A DNA stretch of 64,000 nt from the NCBI GenBank assembly GCA_016342755.1, contig JAEINS010000007.1, positions 124,001 to 188,000 of the forward strand. The letters run 5' to 3'. The translations under genes were made by a program, and so were the position numbers. Below, piece after piece: positions 10,150 to 19,168 of this stretch (the first letter of the stretch is position 1; the number at the start of each line of letters is the position of its first letter). Below the pieces are notes generated by a model, which had not been told where the DNA came from, did not search any database, and saw only the letters and a program-made list of their open reading frames with translations. Origin of the DNA: Melioribacteraceae bacterium (GTDB lineage: Bacteria; Bacteroidota; Ignavibacteria; Ignavibacteriales; Melioribacteraceae).

Positions 10150-10560
10150 ATGAATGAGGCAAATGTAACAATGAAAGTTGATAAGGGGAAAAACAAGCGA
10201 ACTGTTGCTTTTTTGATGTCTTTGATTTCTGAAAAAAACAGTGAACTTACTGAAATTAGTTCTTTATTATCAGACTATTTTGAAAACAATGATTTGAGTG
10301 GGACAAAAAAACTTTTGTCTGATTTAAATTTTGAAGCTGTAAATAAGAGTGAATCAGAATTAACTGAAATTGACCTTTCAATTAAGAACTCTATTTATCC
10401 TAAATTTTCACTAGAAGATAAAGTGAGGATTAGTGAACTAATTGCGGAAGATGAAATGCCCAAAATCAGTCTGACAAAAATGATAAACATGGCTAATTTA
10501 TTAATAGGTGATTTATCATCTATTGAGAAAGACATGGTGGATAAAAAATTGTACTTATAA
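10150..10560 (+). CDS. Hypothetical protein
   Basis: 136 residues, soluble, acidic and mostly helical in composition (for example FLMSLISEKNSELTEISSLLSDYF), with no signal peptide or motif I recognise. Start ATG at 10150 follows GTCGGGGAAAAAA. It is a single-gene unit: the gene to its left is divergent, and a terminator follows 37 bases after its stop. The coding call rests on the clean frame, the ribosome-binding stretch and the terminator. Confidence 0.6.
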   Translation: MNEANVTMKVDKGKNKRTVAFLMSLISEKNSELTEISSLLSDYFENNDLSGTKKLLSDLNFEAVNKSESELTEIDLSIKNSIYPKFSLEDKVRISELIAEDEMPKISLTKMINMANLLIGDLSSIEKDMVDKKLYL

Positions 10561-10596
10561 ATAATATGTATTGTCCCATACATATTCCAAGTGATG

Positions 10597-10627
10597 AAAA
10601 CCCGGTAGCTCTGTTATCGGGTTTTTT
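10597..10627 (+). terminator. Rho-independent terminator
   Basis: AAAACCCGGTA (10597-10607) pairs with TATCGGGTTTT with one G-T wobble around a 7-base loop, followed by a T run. Confidence 0.85.
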
Positions 10628-10702
10628 ATTTGTGCACTTCTGAATCGTATAGAATATTTCCATGTTCAAATATGTGTTTGTTTATGGAGATATTCCATCC
10701 TC

Positions 10703-11119
10703 TCATGGTTTTATGCCATTTTTTATTACCAGAAAATTATCCCAATTTATTTCAATTATTTTATGCAATTCAAAATTATCTCTTAGAATAACAATAATAA
10801 CATATTCAAATTTTTGCTTTTCTATTTCTTTAGAGTCTTGATCATTTAATCCATAAAAAACACCAGTTAATTTCCCTGATGTTGATTTGATACTATATCT
10901 TTCACCTTGTCGACTTATCGCATCAATATTTTGAGTCCCGGCAGGTGCGGCTTGTAAATTTGGTAAACCTGGTGTATTGTTATAATGCTCAATAGCGAGA
11001 TATTCCCCTAAATCTCCAATTATATTCTTAGTTCTAATGATTTCTTTCTCTTTTAATTTAGAAATTATTTGAGAATACAATTTTATTAGATCAGTTGGAG
11101 TATAATTATTTAAATCCAT
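10703..11119 (-). CDS. Small protein with PD-(D/E)XK-like nuclease signature (DUF6998-like)
   Basis: 138 residues. IIGDLGEYLAIEHYN (about 33-47) followed by NIDAISRQGERYSIKST resembles the D-...-(Q/S/E)xK arrangement of restriction-endonuclease-like folds found in small DUF6998-type proteins. IIVILRDNFELHKI fits a following core strand. A glutamate/glutamine at the usual catalytic place is replaced by Ser (Y-S-I-K), so activity is uncertain. There is no methyltransferase or other defence gene beside it. Start ATG at 11119 has AAGGGA upstream. The fold call is inference from a short motif. Confidence 0.5.
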   Translation of the reverse strand: MDLNNYTPTDLIKLYSQIISKLKEKEIIRTKNIIGDLGEYLAIEHYNNTPGLPNLQAAPAGTQNIDAISRQGERYSIKSTSGKLTGVFYGLNDQDSKEIEKQKFEYVIIVILRDNFELHKIIEINWDNFLVIKNGIKP

Positions 11120-11361
11120 AGTTCCCTTTTCAAATAGAGCTTAAAAAATACAATTACGATTTAATTATACATAAATTATTCTTTTAAGACCTAATTATCA
11201 AAATATATAGCTTGGCTATAGTTGTAATTACATTTGGCAAAAAACGTTCCTGTCAGGTAGCCGACTTTTTTACTACAATATTATCCTTTTATTAGAGTCA
11301 AAAAAATGATAGATTTAATAAAAAGATAAAATATCCGAGATAAATCCAAATAAGGTAAAGT

Positions 11362-11847
11362 ATGAAAAAATATTTGATTCTGATTTTACTAATAAGCAGT
11401 GTTTTTGTTAAAGCTCAAACATTTTCTGATTTCGACGCAAAAAGTATTGATGGAAAGGAAATTAAGTTTTCAGAAACTTATAAATCCGGATTAACATTGG
11501 TAACTTTTTGGGCTTTGTGGTGCGAGCCATGCAGAACTGAAATTCATATCATCAATAAATTTTATGAAAAGTATCATGAAAAGGGATTGAATGTAATCAG
11601 CATTAATCAGGATACACCAAGAAGTATTGCAAAAGTAAGATCCTATGTTGTATCACACGACTTAAATTTTCCGGTAATTCCTGATCTGAAAAAGGAACTG
11701 TTTCAGCATTTTAACGGTCAGTCTATTCCCTTAACATTTTTAATCGATAAAAGCGGAAATGTAGTTTACAAGCACATCGGATATCTTCCCGGAGACGAAA
11801 CAGAACTTGAGGGAGAAATAGTTAAACATCTGGGAGCGGGAAATTGA
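11362..11847 (+). CDS. Secreted TlpA/ResA-like thioredoxin
   Basis: 161 residues: signal peptide (1-18, ending VKAQ), then an AhpC/TSA-like thioredoxin fold with FWALWCEPCRTE (Cys54, Cys57), and SIPLTFLIDKSGNVV containing the cis-proline. It should act as a periplasmic thiol-disulphide oxidoreductase. Its stop overlaps the start of the DUF6029 barrel gene (TTGA), so the two are translationally coupled. Context suggests a redox partner for the barrel protein and the Omp28-like protein of the same operon. Confidence 0.85.
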   Translation: MKKYLILILLISSVFVKAQTFSDFDAKSIDGKEIKFSETYKSGLTLVTFWALWCEPCRTEIHIINKFYEKYHEKGLNVISINQDTPRSIAKVRSYVVSHDLNFPVIPDLKKELFQHFNGQSIPLTFLIDKSGNVVYKHIGYLPGDETELEGEIVKHLGAGN

Positions 11848-13442
11848 AAAGAATATTAATAGTGCTAATACTGGTTGCCGCCTGGTCAAATATTTATTCG
11901 CAGGTAAATCCCTCAGTTTCAAACTATTTGCGATATGGAATTGGAGATCAGGAAATTGGTGAGTTGACTAAGGATTTTGAATATACAGAAAATGTTCTCG
12001 ATTTCAGATTAGGTCTGCCGCAATCAATTACCATCGGGTTTCGGTTGCAATACGATCAGCCGCCGGAAGTTGGTCCAAAATTTAAAGGAATAAAAAGAAG
12101 ATTTATTGAATATAGAAAAGACGGATTTTATTTACGCGGTGGTGATTTATCGGAAGTTTATGGAAAGGGAATGGTTTTAAATCTTTTTGAAAACCGAGGA
12201 ATTGCTTTTGATACTTGGCTTGACGGGATTAAGATAAATTATAAATACAAAAATTTTGACGCTTCGTTAATTGCCGGAACAATAGATTACCGGGATTCAA
12301 TAGATATTGCCCGACACGAAATATACAAGCTAAGCGGCGGTAATCTTAATTATGAAATAAATACAAATTTATCGGTCGGTGGTTCTTTTATAAGAGCCGA
12401 AGCAGATATTCCGCAGTTTATTGATGAAAGCAATTTAATTTCGGAAACACCGGAAATATATTTATCAGCTAACACAGAAAATTTTGAGTTCTTTGTAAAC
12501 TACACTCATAGCTGGAAAAAAGATAGAACACTTAGAGAAACTTACTCTGGATATGGAATTTATTCATCCGGTTCATATTTTTCGGAAGGATTTGGATTTA
12601 CTCTGGAATATAAAAATTACCGATTTGATATAACTGATCCCTTCAGAAGATTTGATAATTCACGAACTTCAAAAATATTCCCATTTCAAAATCCGCCTAT
12701 TGTAATGAAAGAACATTCAAGTACTTTGTTATCAAGACCAATTCATGAAATTGATTTTAACGATGAAGTCGGGTTACAAGCGGAGTTCTATTATTTATTT
12801 AATGATTTAACTTTTACATTAAACGCCAGTGTTGCAAGCAGGCATGATCTGTTTGTTTATAATTCTTCCGGATTTAATTTTGAAATTGAAGAAAGGTCAT
12901 CAAACTTTTTACCTTCGCTTGATGAAGAATACTCTCCTTATTACGAAATATTTTTAGAAGGGGAATATGAATATGATTTTTCTACAAAATTTAAGCTGGG
13001 AGCAGCTTACAGAAATAAACAGCTTTACACCGAAATTGTTGGTTCCGTTGCAACACATGAAATAACGTCTGTAGTAATCCCGGCGGTAATTAAACACAAG
13101 TTGTCAGATATTGTCTCAACTGAACTTAAATATCAATTAGAATTTGTAAACGACAGTTATAATGCTTCTCAGGAAGATTTCAATAATCAATTTTTAGCAT
13201 TACTGTTTTCATTTAAACAAAAATTATCGTTAGCAGTAAGAACAGAGTTTACTAGTAACGATTATGACGTATCCGGAAGAACCTCATGGATTGTAGGAGA
13301 AGTTGGCTACAGAATATCTTCGGGGAATACAGTTCAGATTTCTTACGGGAGAGAACGCGGCGGATTAGTCTGTACAAACGGAGTCTGCCGTTATATGCTT
13401 CCATTTAAAGGATTTAGATTTTCATTACAAACAATTATATAG
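11844..13442 (+). CDS. DUF6029 family outer-membrane protein
   Basis: 532 residues with a signal peptide (about 1-20, ending IYSQ). The body alternates short polar turns and amphipathic strands rich in Tyr/Phe (for example FRYKNYRFDITD-type strands) and ends in an aromatic strand (MLPFKGFRFSLQTII), as expected of an outer-membrane beta-barrel. The GDLSEVYGKGMVLNLFENRG block near 98 is characteristic of the DUF6029 family, whose function is not established. The start is TTG at 11844, overlapping the TlpA stop. The Omp28-like gene starts 8 bases after its stop. Confidence 0.72.
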   Translation: MKRILIVLILVAAWSNIYSQVNPSVSNYLRYGIGDQEIGELTKDFEYTENVLDFRLGLPQSITIGFRLQYDQPPEVGPKFKGIKRRFIEYRKDGFYLRGGDLSEVYGKGMVLNLFENRGIAFDTWLDGIKINYKYKNFDASLIAGTIDYRDSIDIARHEIYKLSGGNLNYEINTNLSVGGSFIRAEADIPQFIDESNLISETPEIYLSANTENFEFFVNYTHSWKKDRTLRETYSGYGIYSSGSYFSEGFGFTLEYKNYRFDITDPFRRFDNSRTSKIFPFQNPPIVMKEHSSTLLSRPIHEIDFNDEVGLQAEFYYLFNDLTFTLNASVASRHDLFVYNSSGFNFEIEERSSNFLPSLDEEYSPYYEIFLEGEYEYDFSTKFKLGAAYRNKQLYTEIVGSVATHEITSVVIPAVIKHKLSDIVSTELKYQLEFVNDSYNASQEDFNNQFLALLFSFKQKLSLAVRTEFTSNDYDVSGRTSWIVGEVGYRISSGNTVQISYGRERGGLVCTNGVCRYMLPFKGFRFSLQTII

Positions 13443-13450
13443 GAGAAATT

Positions 13451-14467
13451 ATGAAAGTAAAATATATATTTTTATTGCTGATGCTCACATCACTTAGTTA
13501 TGCCGGCGAAAAAAGAGTACTGGTTGAATTATTAACAAACTCACATTGTCCTTCGTGTGTTTCGGCATACACAGCGTTAAATTCATTGCTAAGTACAAAC
13601 TCAGAAAACGTAGATGTCATTTTTTATCATATGCCATTTCCGTATTCGGATGACGCGTTATATCAGGCAAATACTTCAGACGCAACGCTGAGGAATAATT
13701 TTTACGGACCTTTCAGCAGTACGCCGAGAGCACTTTTTAACGGAGTGTTACAGTCAAACAGTTACAGCAGTTGGACAACAGTACTTAATAATGAGCTTTC
13801 ATCGGAAGTCTCGTTCGGAATAGAGTTATCCGGCAGTATTGACGGGTCAAATTTCAGTATCAATTCTAAAATAACCAGACTGGCTGATACACCGGAATCT
13901 GATTTGATATTAAACTTAGTTATAGTCGAAGATGTTTTATATGCGGGACGAAACGGAGTTTCTGATCATGATAATGTAATGCGCAGTATTGGAACGGGTT
14001 CAAACGGTATTGCTGTGGATCTCAGTTTAAATGAATCAAAAGATTATATAGCATCTCTTAATTTTAGTGATCTTTGGAACACCGAAGCCGTTTCGGTAGT
14101 GGCATTTATTCAGAGTAAAAGTTCAAAGAAAATATATCATTCTGAAACAATCGCGTACTCAAACTTAGGAATTACTGATGTAGAAGAGTCTGAAACTTTA
14201 CCGCTTAGTTTTGAACTGAAACAGAATTATCCCAATCCGTTTAATCCGGCTACAGTTATAAGTTATCAGTTGGCAGTTAACAGCTTTGTAAGATTGCAAG
14301 TTTTTAATGTTCTTGGAAAAGAAATAAAAACTCTGGTCAGCCAAAACCAGCAGCCTGGAGATTACAAAATAAACTTTGATGCTTCAGAACTGTCGAGCGG
14401 AACTTATTTTTATCAGCTTAATACCGGCGGGCATACTTTAACAAAGAAGATGCTGCTGATAAGGTAA
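13451..14467 (+). CDS. Omp28-like secreted protein with T9SS C-terminal sorting domain
   Basis: 338 residues. A signal peptide (1-18, SYAGE) is followed by VELLTNSHCPSCVSAYTAL with Cys33-Pro-Ser-Cys36, a thioredoxin-like active site as in Omp28-related proteins. The Ig-like middle leads to the sorting domain, ELKQNYPNPFNPATVISYQL to SGTYFYQLNTGGHTLTKKML. The protein should cross the outer membrane by type IX secretion and stay at the surface or be released. It is the third gene of the TlpA-DUF6029-Omp28 operon (GGAGAAATT ribosome-binding site). Two CxxC proteins flanking a barrel suggest a disulphide-handling export unit; that is inference. Confidence 0.82.
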   Translation: MKVKYIFLLLMLTSLSYAGEKRVLVELLTNSHCPSCVSAYTALNSLLSTNSENVDVIFYHMPFPYSDDALYQANTSDATLRNNFYGPFSSTPRALFNGVLQSNSYSSWTTVLNNELSSEVSFGIELSGSIDGSNFSINSKITRLADTPESDLILNLVIVEDVLYAGRNGVSDHDNVMRSIGTGSNGIAVDLSLNESKDYIASLNFSDLWNTEAVSVVAFIQSKSSKKIYHSETIAYSNLGITDVEESETLPLSFELKQNYPNPFNPATVISYQLAVNSFVRLQVFNVLGKEIKTLVSQNQQPGDYKINFDASELSSGTYFYQLNTGGHTLTKKMLLIR

Positions 14468-14499
14468 TGGTTCACAAGTGTTTATTAAGTAAATTAAAG

Positions 14500-14606
14500 T
14501 GTCAGACTGGGTTTTTCACCGCAAGTTGAATTATCGAAGTCTGGCATTTACGTTAAAATACTTTCGGATATGAAACGTTCAACTTGGTTGATTGATGCGC
14601 CTGACA
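14500..14606. repeat. 107-bp imperfect palindrome between convergent genes
   Basis: The segment begins TGTCAG and ends CTGACA. Inside, CAAGTTGAA (14522-14530) mirrors TTCAACTTG (14578-14586), and TTATCGAAG is followed later by CTTTCGGATA, so the whole element can fold as a long interrupted hairpin. It fills the gap between genes ending at 14467 (+) and 14616 (-). It could be a complex bidirectional terminator, a REP-like unit or a small MITE. No target-site duplication is obvious. Confidence 0.4.
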
Positions 14607-14615
14607 ATAGATATT

Positions 14616-15152
14616 TCAGGATTCTCCAAACATTGAATCTTTCTCAGTAGTGTAAGAGATTCCGATTAGTTCAGTTGCCATTTTTCCAAACTGTTTACTG
14701 TAATTCCAATCTGGTTCCAGCATCGATCTAAGAAACGCAATCTGTTCCGCATGTGTCATTATGTGAATTATCAGTCTATAAACTAAATAACCTTTCCCTT
14801 TACTTCCATCGTTAGCTATATCTAGCTGTTTATCATCAACAGAAGCAAGATATTCTTTAATGGCAAGAAGTCCGTCATCAATTACTTTGTTAATAAAATC
14901 TTTCTTAATAGGATATTTACACGGACGACAAGTGAACTTATCAACTTCCCATGGTTTTTCAGCGGAAAGAAAATATCTTGGCCAGGACATTGTATGAACA
15001 GCCATTTGAGCAATTGTCATTTTATGTTCAGCAAAAGAATAATTTAATATTTCCTCTGATGAGCCTTCTATAGCATACTTTAAGCACCCGGACATTGTAA
15101 AAGCCGCTTTAAGTAATCGATTACAGTGTATTCTGTTTTTCATAAAGTTCAT
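14616..15152 (-). CDS. DinB-like four-helix protein
   Basis: 178 residues. HKMTIAQMAVHTMSWPRYFL and, near residue 130, HIMTHAEQIAFLRSML place histidines as in the metal-binding triad of the DinB/YfiT superfamily. Members are thiol S-transferases or metal-dependent enzymes of mostly unknown substrate, often stress-linked. Start could be ATG at 15152 or the second Met three codons later. It is a single gene, divergent from the lipoprotein gene downstream. Confidence 0.65.
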   Translation of the reverse strand: MNFMKNRIHCNRLLKAAFTMSGCLKYAIEGSSEEILNYSFAEHKMTIAQMAVHTMSWPRYFLSAEKPWEVDKFTCRPCKYPIKKDFINKVIDDGLLAIKEYLASVDDKQLDIANDGSKGKGYLVYRLIIHIMTHAEQIAFLRSMLEPDWNYSKQFGKMATELIGISYTTEKDSMFGES

Positions 15153-15244
15153 CTATCATTTAATTGAATAATTTAAAATTAAGGATTTGAAAATTAATAT
15201 TTTCGCTTTATTTTAATTCATGCCTTAAAATAAAGGAGAATCAA

Positions 15245-15832
15245 ATGATAAAGAAATCTATTCCTATTTTAATTACAACAATTTTAATATTTTTTGTTGG
15301 CTGCAGTCCCGTAGTTATAAACGATTATTTTGGTATTATGATGGATCCTGAGTACGCAGAAGGTTTTGAGATAGTTTCGTACAATGATTTAGACGGAGCT
15401 GTTTATAAAAGCAATATGTATATGAATCCTTTAGTTTATGCTTACGCCGAATTAGACAAAGGTGTTGTAATTATTAAAGTTTTGAATATGGATGAAACAC
15501 CTATTCCTATTAACTCAAACACCGATCAGTTTGTAGTTTATAATAATGATGGTGAAAAATTCATGTTAACCATTGATCGTGAGAAATATTCAGTTAAAGA
15601 AAGCATCGGTAAAAATGAATCAGTTACCTTTACATTAGAGCTTCCGCTTAAGTTTTTTGAAAGCATTGGAACAGGCGATTACTCAGGTTTCAAAGAAATT
15701 AATAAACCTGACCGCAGATTTTTTGATTATACTGAAAAGCAAAATGATTTAGATGAAGTTAAAAAGTATATTAAATATTTTGAAGTAACTCTGGATCTTA
15801 AAAATGTAATTATATTAAAGGTTATTCCTTAG
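15245..15832 (+). CDS. Hypothetical lipoprotein
   Basis: 195 residues. A short lipoprotein signal with lipobox FFVGC (Cys20) shows export and lipid anchoring. The mature part resembles a single beta-sandwich domain (IVIKVLNMDETPIPIN, ESVTFTLELPLKFFE), but I do not recognise a family. Start ATG follows AAAGGAGAATCAA, a strong ribosome-binding site. The stop codon lies inside a hairpin. Confidence 0.65.
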   Translation: MIKKSIPILITTILIFFVGCSPVVINDYFGIMMDPEYAEGFEIVSYNDLDGAVYKSNMYMNPLVYAYAELDKGVVIIKVLNMDETPIPINSNTDQFVVYNNDGEKFMLTIDREKYSVKESIGKNESVTFTLELPLKFFESIGTGDYSGFKEINKPDRRFFDYTEKQNDLDEVKKYIKYFEVTLDLKNVIILKVIP

Positions 15833-15843
15833 GAAAAACCTTT
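15817..15843 (+). terminator. Hairpin overlapping the lipoprotein stop codon
   Basis: AAAGGTTATTCC at 15817-15828 pairs with GGAAAAACCTTT at 15832-15843 (one mismatch) around a 3-base loop containing part of the TAG stop. No long T run follows, so termination efficiency is uncertain. Confidence 0.5.
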
Positions 15844-15965
15844 AATAATATATTCAGCATACATTAAGAATTGATATTAATAACATAAACTAAAAATCTA
15901 TTTATGGATTAAAATTATTACGGTTTGCGGAATTACTAATCCTGATATTATAGCTTTCGTAAGTT

Positions 15966-16463
15966 CTATTGGTAATTTATAAACTGTACCGGGAAATCAT
16001 AGTCAGCCTCTCTAACCATGTTCATAACAGCCTGAAGCTCATCTTTTTTGGCTCCCTGAACTCGTAATTTTTCATCCATAATCTGGGCGGTAACTTTAAG
16101 TTTCATATCTTTAATTAACTTAGTTATTTGCTTCGCGTTATCTTTAGATATTCCATTCTGTAAATTAATTACTTGTTTTAAACGACCGTTAGAAGCTGAT
16201 TCAGGATCATTAAATTTCATCACTTTAATAGAAAGTTTGCGTCGTATAAATTTAGTCTGGAGAATATCAATCGCCTGCTTGCGGGCATAGTCATCACTGG
16301 TATTGATATTTATAACTTTATCTTTTTTATTTAAGGTCAACTCAGTTTTTGAAGCTTTCAGATCATATCTCTGAGTAATTTCCTTTACAGCCTGATTTAA
16401 CGCATTATCTACTTCTTGAAAATCAATTTCAGAAACTATATCAAAAGAAGAATTTTTTGCCAT
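15966..16463 (-). CDS. yajQ: YajQ family nucleotide-binding protein
   Basis: 165 residues, the family's usual length. It opens with NSSFDIVSEIDFQEVDNALN and contains DLKASKTELTLNKKDKVI, the standard YajQ sequence, ending PVQFINYQ. YajQ proteins bind nucleotides; in some bacteria they bind cyclic di-GMP and modulate transcription. No partner gene is adjacent. It is cytoplasmic, and the ATG at 16463 has TGAGGTGATAAA upstream. Confidence 0.9.
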   Translation of the reverse strand: MAKNSSFDIVSEIDFQEVDNALNQAVKEITQRYDLKASKTELTLNKKDKVININTSDDYARKQAIDILQTKFIRRKLSIKVMKFNDPESASNGRLKQVINLQNGISKDNAKQITKLIKDMKLKVTAQIMDEKLRVQGAKKDELQAVMNMVREADYDFPVQFINYQ

Positions 16464-16621
16464 TTTATCACCTCATAAATATTATTTGAATAATTAAATA
16501 TATGATAAAGGATATTTATAAGAAACCTCAGGGGATTTTTAAGATACAAGTTTTAACTTCACAAAACTTTTCATTCGTAGATTTAGTACATTTATGCCTA
16601 TAAAAAATAAATGGTGAATTG

Positions 16622-17458
16622 ATGTCAGCTATAGGAAAATATAACAAACTGGAAATAGTTAAAGAATTAGATTTTGGAGTTTATGTATTTGAAGAAAAAC
16701 TTGGCGAAATTTTATTGCCAAAAAGATATGTACCCGAAAATGTAGAAGCGGGCGATTTTATTGATGTCTTCATTTACCTCGATTCCAAGGACTGTTTAAT
16801 TGCAACAACCGAAAAACCATTTGTAACAGTGGGTGAATTTGCCTATCTAAAAGTTTTATCAGTAAGTGATTTTGGCGCGTTTCTGGATTGGGGATTATCT
16901 AAGGATCTTTTAGTTCCATTTAGGGAACAAAAACAAAAAATGGCTGAAGGAGATCATTATATAGTTTATGTTTATATAGATGAGCATACTCAAAGAATTG
17001 TTGCAACATCAAAAATAGATAAATATTTAAAAGGTGATATCTCAAAGTTTACCGAAGGTGAGGAAGTTGATCTATTAGTTGCCAACAGAACAGAACTAGG
17101 ATATAATGCGATTATAAATAACTCAAATTGGGGTTTAATTTACAAAGATGAGATATTTACCGATTTAAGAAAAGGATACAAAGTAAAAGGATATATTAAA
17201 AAACTAAGACCTGATGGTAAAATTGATTTAACACTAAATAAATCCGGTTACGAAAAAGTAAAAGATATTACTGAAGTTATTTTAGATGAAATAAAAAACA
17301 GAGACGGATTTTTGGAAATTACGGATAAAAGTGATCCTGAATTAATTTACAGAACATTTGAAGTAAGCAAAAAAACTTTTAAGAAGGCAATTGGATCATT
17401 ATATAAAGACAGGTTAATTATAATCGAACCTGCTGGTATCAGATTACTAGAAAAATAG
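16622..17458 (+). CDS. cvfB: CvfB-like S1 RNA-binding protein
   Basis: 278 residues from the ATG at 16622 (a TTG one codon upstream is in frame but less likely, with GGTGAATTG before it). The CvfB/YitL arrangement is visible: N-terminal S1-like segment (GEILLPKRYVPENVEAGDFI), central S1 domain (LKVLSVSDFGAFLDWGLSKDLLVPF), third S1-like domain (GYKVKGYIKKLRPDGKIDL), and a C-terminal winged helix (YRTFEVSKKTFKKAIGSLYK). Family members bind RNA, and CvfB affects virulence gene expression in staphylococci. Cytoplasmic, single gene. Confidence 0.85.
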   Translation: MSAIGKYNKLEIVKELDFGVYVFEEKLGEILLPKRYVPENVEAGDFIDVFIYLDSKDCLIATTEKPFVTVGEFAYLKVLSVSDFGAFLDWGLSKDLLVPFREQKQKMAEGDHYIVYVYIDEHTQRIVATSKIDKYLKGDISKFTEGEEVDLLVANRTELGYNAIINNSNWGLIYKDEIFTDLRKGYKVKGYIKKLRPDGKIDLTLNKSGYEKVKDITEVILDEIKNRDGFLEITDKSDPELIYRTFEVSKKTFKKAIGSLYKDRLIIIEPAGIRLLEK

Positions 17459-17484
17459 GATGCTATCTTATTAATAGTTTTTAA

Positions 17485-17507
17485 ACCGGCTGGTTTTATC
17501 GGCCGGT
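17485..17507 (+). terminator. Possible terminator hairpin after cvfB
   Basis: ACCGGC (17485-17490) can pair with GCCGGT (17502-17507) over an 11-base loop, 26 bases after the cvfB stop. No T run follows, so this is weak. Confidence 0.35.
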
Positions 17508-17633
17508 GTAATACCCATCACATTCCAAATAAGAATTACCGGAACAAATAAATTTAACTGGAACTTTTGATCATTTTTATAGTTCTTTGCATACTATAAA
17601 AAGACAATCTCTCTTAAAATTATTGGTAGCAAT

Positions 17634-19157
17634 ATGAAAATTCCAGAAAATCATGCATTAGTAATATTTGGTGCATCCGGAGATTTAACAAAACGAAAAT
17701 TAATCCCCGCCGTATATGACTTAAAAAAACAAGGTTATTTGCCAGAAGGTTTTTACATTCTTGGAGTTAGCAGAAGTAAAATTTCTGATGAAGAGTTTAG
17801 AACTAAAATGACTGATTCCATAAAAGAATTTGCCAATGGTGACGCGGATTATGAAGATATAAAAAGGTTTTCTGAATCATTGCATTATCTGGCTATAGAT
17901 ACAAGTGACGAAAATGATTATGCAAAAGTAAAAGAAAAACTTTTGCAGCTTGATATAGAAAGGGGCGTTTCGGGCAATTATATATATTATTTATCAACTC
18001 CGCCAAGTTTATACGGTGTTATTCCTAAGAGTTTAGCCGCGCACAAACTGAACGATGAGACTGGCGGCTGGAAAAGAATAATTATTGAAAAACCGTTTGG
18101 CTATGATTTAGACTCAGCAATAGAATTGAAACATCAGATAGAGCCTTATTTTAATGAGGATCAGATTTACCGCATAGATCATTTTCTAGGCAAGGAAACA
18201 GTTCAGAATGTAATGGTCAGCAGATTCTCAAATGGAATTTTTGAACCATTGTGGAATCGCAATTATATTCAGCATGTTGAAATAACTTCGGCAGAAAGTA
18301 TTGGTATTGAAAACCGCGGCGGTTATTACGATAAATCCGGTGCGCTTAGGGATATGGTTCAGAATCATTTATTGCAGCTAACCGGACTAATAGCAATGGA
18401 AGCTCCTGCCTCTTTTGACGCGACCGCGATAAGGAATGAAATTCATAAAGTTTTTAAGTCTTTAAGAGCAATTAAAAAAGAAGATGTACGCAAAAATGTT
18501 ATAAGAGGCCAATACACAGCTTCACATATTAAAGGTGAATCTGTATCTGGTTATCGTGAAGAAAATGAAGTTGATGAAAACTCTAAAACAGAAACTTATG
18601 TAGCATTAAAATTCTTTATTGATAACTGGCGCTGGGGAGGTGTCCCGTTTTATATACGTACTGGCAAAAGACTTCCGAGCCGTGTAACCGAAGCAGTTAT
18701 AAAATTTAAGCCAACACCGCATCCGTTATTTAACATGAGTGATGAAAGTAAATTTGGGAATCAGCTTGTTATAAGAATTCAGCCGGATGAAGGAATACTG
18801 CTCAAGTTTGGAATGAAAACTCCGGGTTCAGGGTTTAATGTTCAGAATGTTAATATGAATTTCCATTATTCCGATTTATCGGATGCATATATACCGGCAG
18901 CTTATGAAAGGTTAATTCACGATTGTATGATTGGAGATTCAACTTTATACGCGCGTGGTGACGCGGTTGAAGAAGCCTGGAAATTTGTTGACCCAATATT
19001 AAAAGCCTGGGAAGATGATCCTTCAATTAAAGTTTATGGTTATCCGGCAGGTACCTGGGGACCAAATATAGCTGATGATCTTATAGAAGGAGAAAACCTT
19101 ACATGGCGTTATCCCTGTAAAAATTTATCGAACGATGGAATATATTGCGAATTATAA
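17634..19157 (+). CDS. zwf: Glucose-6-phosphate 1-dehydrogenase
   Basis: 507 residues, typical for bacterial G6PD. The N-terminal NADP-binding motif is FGASGDLTKRKLIPAVYDL. The active-site signature is YRIDHFLGKETVQN, with the substrate-binding His-Lys pair, and GGYYDKSGALRDMVQNHLLQ is conserved. It oxidises glucose 6-phosphate to 6-phosphogluconolactone, generating NADPH. The lactonase gene starts 11 bases after its stop, so the first two steps of the oxidative pentose phosphate pathway are cotranscribed. 6-Phosphogluconate dehydrogenase is not in the window. Confidence 0.97.
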   Translation: MKIPENHALVIFGASGDLTKRKLIPAVYDLKKQGYLPEGFYILGVSRSKISDEEFRTKMTDSIKEFANGDADYEDIKRFSESLHYLAIDTSDENDYAKVKEKLLQLDIERGVSGNYIYYLSTPPSLYGVIPKSLAAHKLNDETGGWKRIIIEKPFGYDLDSAIELKHQIEPYFNEDQIYRIDHFLGKETVQNVMVSRFSNGIFEPLWNRNYIQHVEITSAESIGIENRGGYYDKSGALRDMVQNHLLQLTGLIAMEAPASFDATAIRNEIHKVFKSLRAIKKEDVRKNVIRGQYTASHIKGESVSGYREENEVDENSKTETYVALKFFIDNWRWGGVPFYIRTGKRLPSRVTEAVIKFKPTPHPLFNMSDESKFGNQLVIRIQPDEGILLKFGMKTPGSGFNVQNVNMNFHYSDLSDAYIPAAYERLIHDCMIGDSTLYARGDAVEEAWKFVDPILKAWEDDPSIKVYGYPAGTWGPNIADDLIEGENLTWRYPCKNLSNDGIYCEL

Positions 19158-19168
19158 ACCGGATTAAA

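Noticed and set aside
10703-11119. Restriction-modification or defence island
   Set aside because: Only one small nuclease-like protein with an incomplete motif; no methyltransferase, helicase or other defence gene adjoins.
11200-11300. Possible small RNA or terminator around the CCTGTCAGG stretch upstream of the TlpA gene
   Set aside because: The stem is only four base pairs and no further conserved structure is visible.
16619-16621. TTG as start of cvfB
   Set aside because: An ATG follows immediately in frame and matches the usual N-terminus of the family better.
19145-19168. TTG start for pgl overlapping zwf
   Set aside because: The ATG at 19169 gives the family's normal N-terminus and an 11-base gap; the extension adds no conserved residues.
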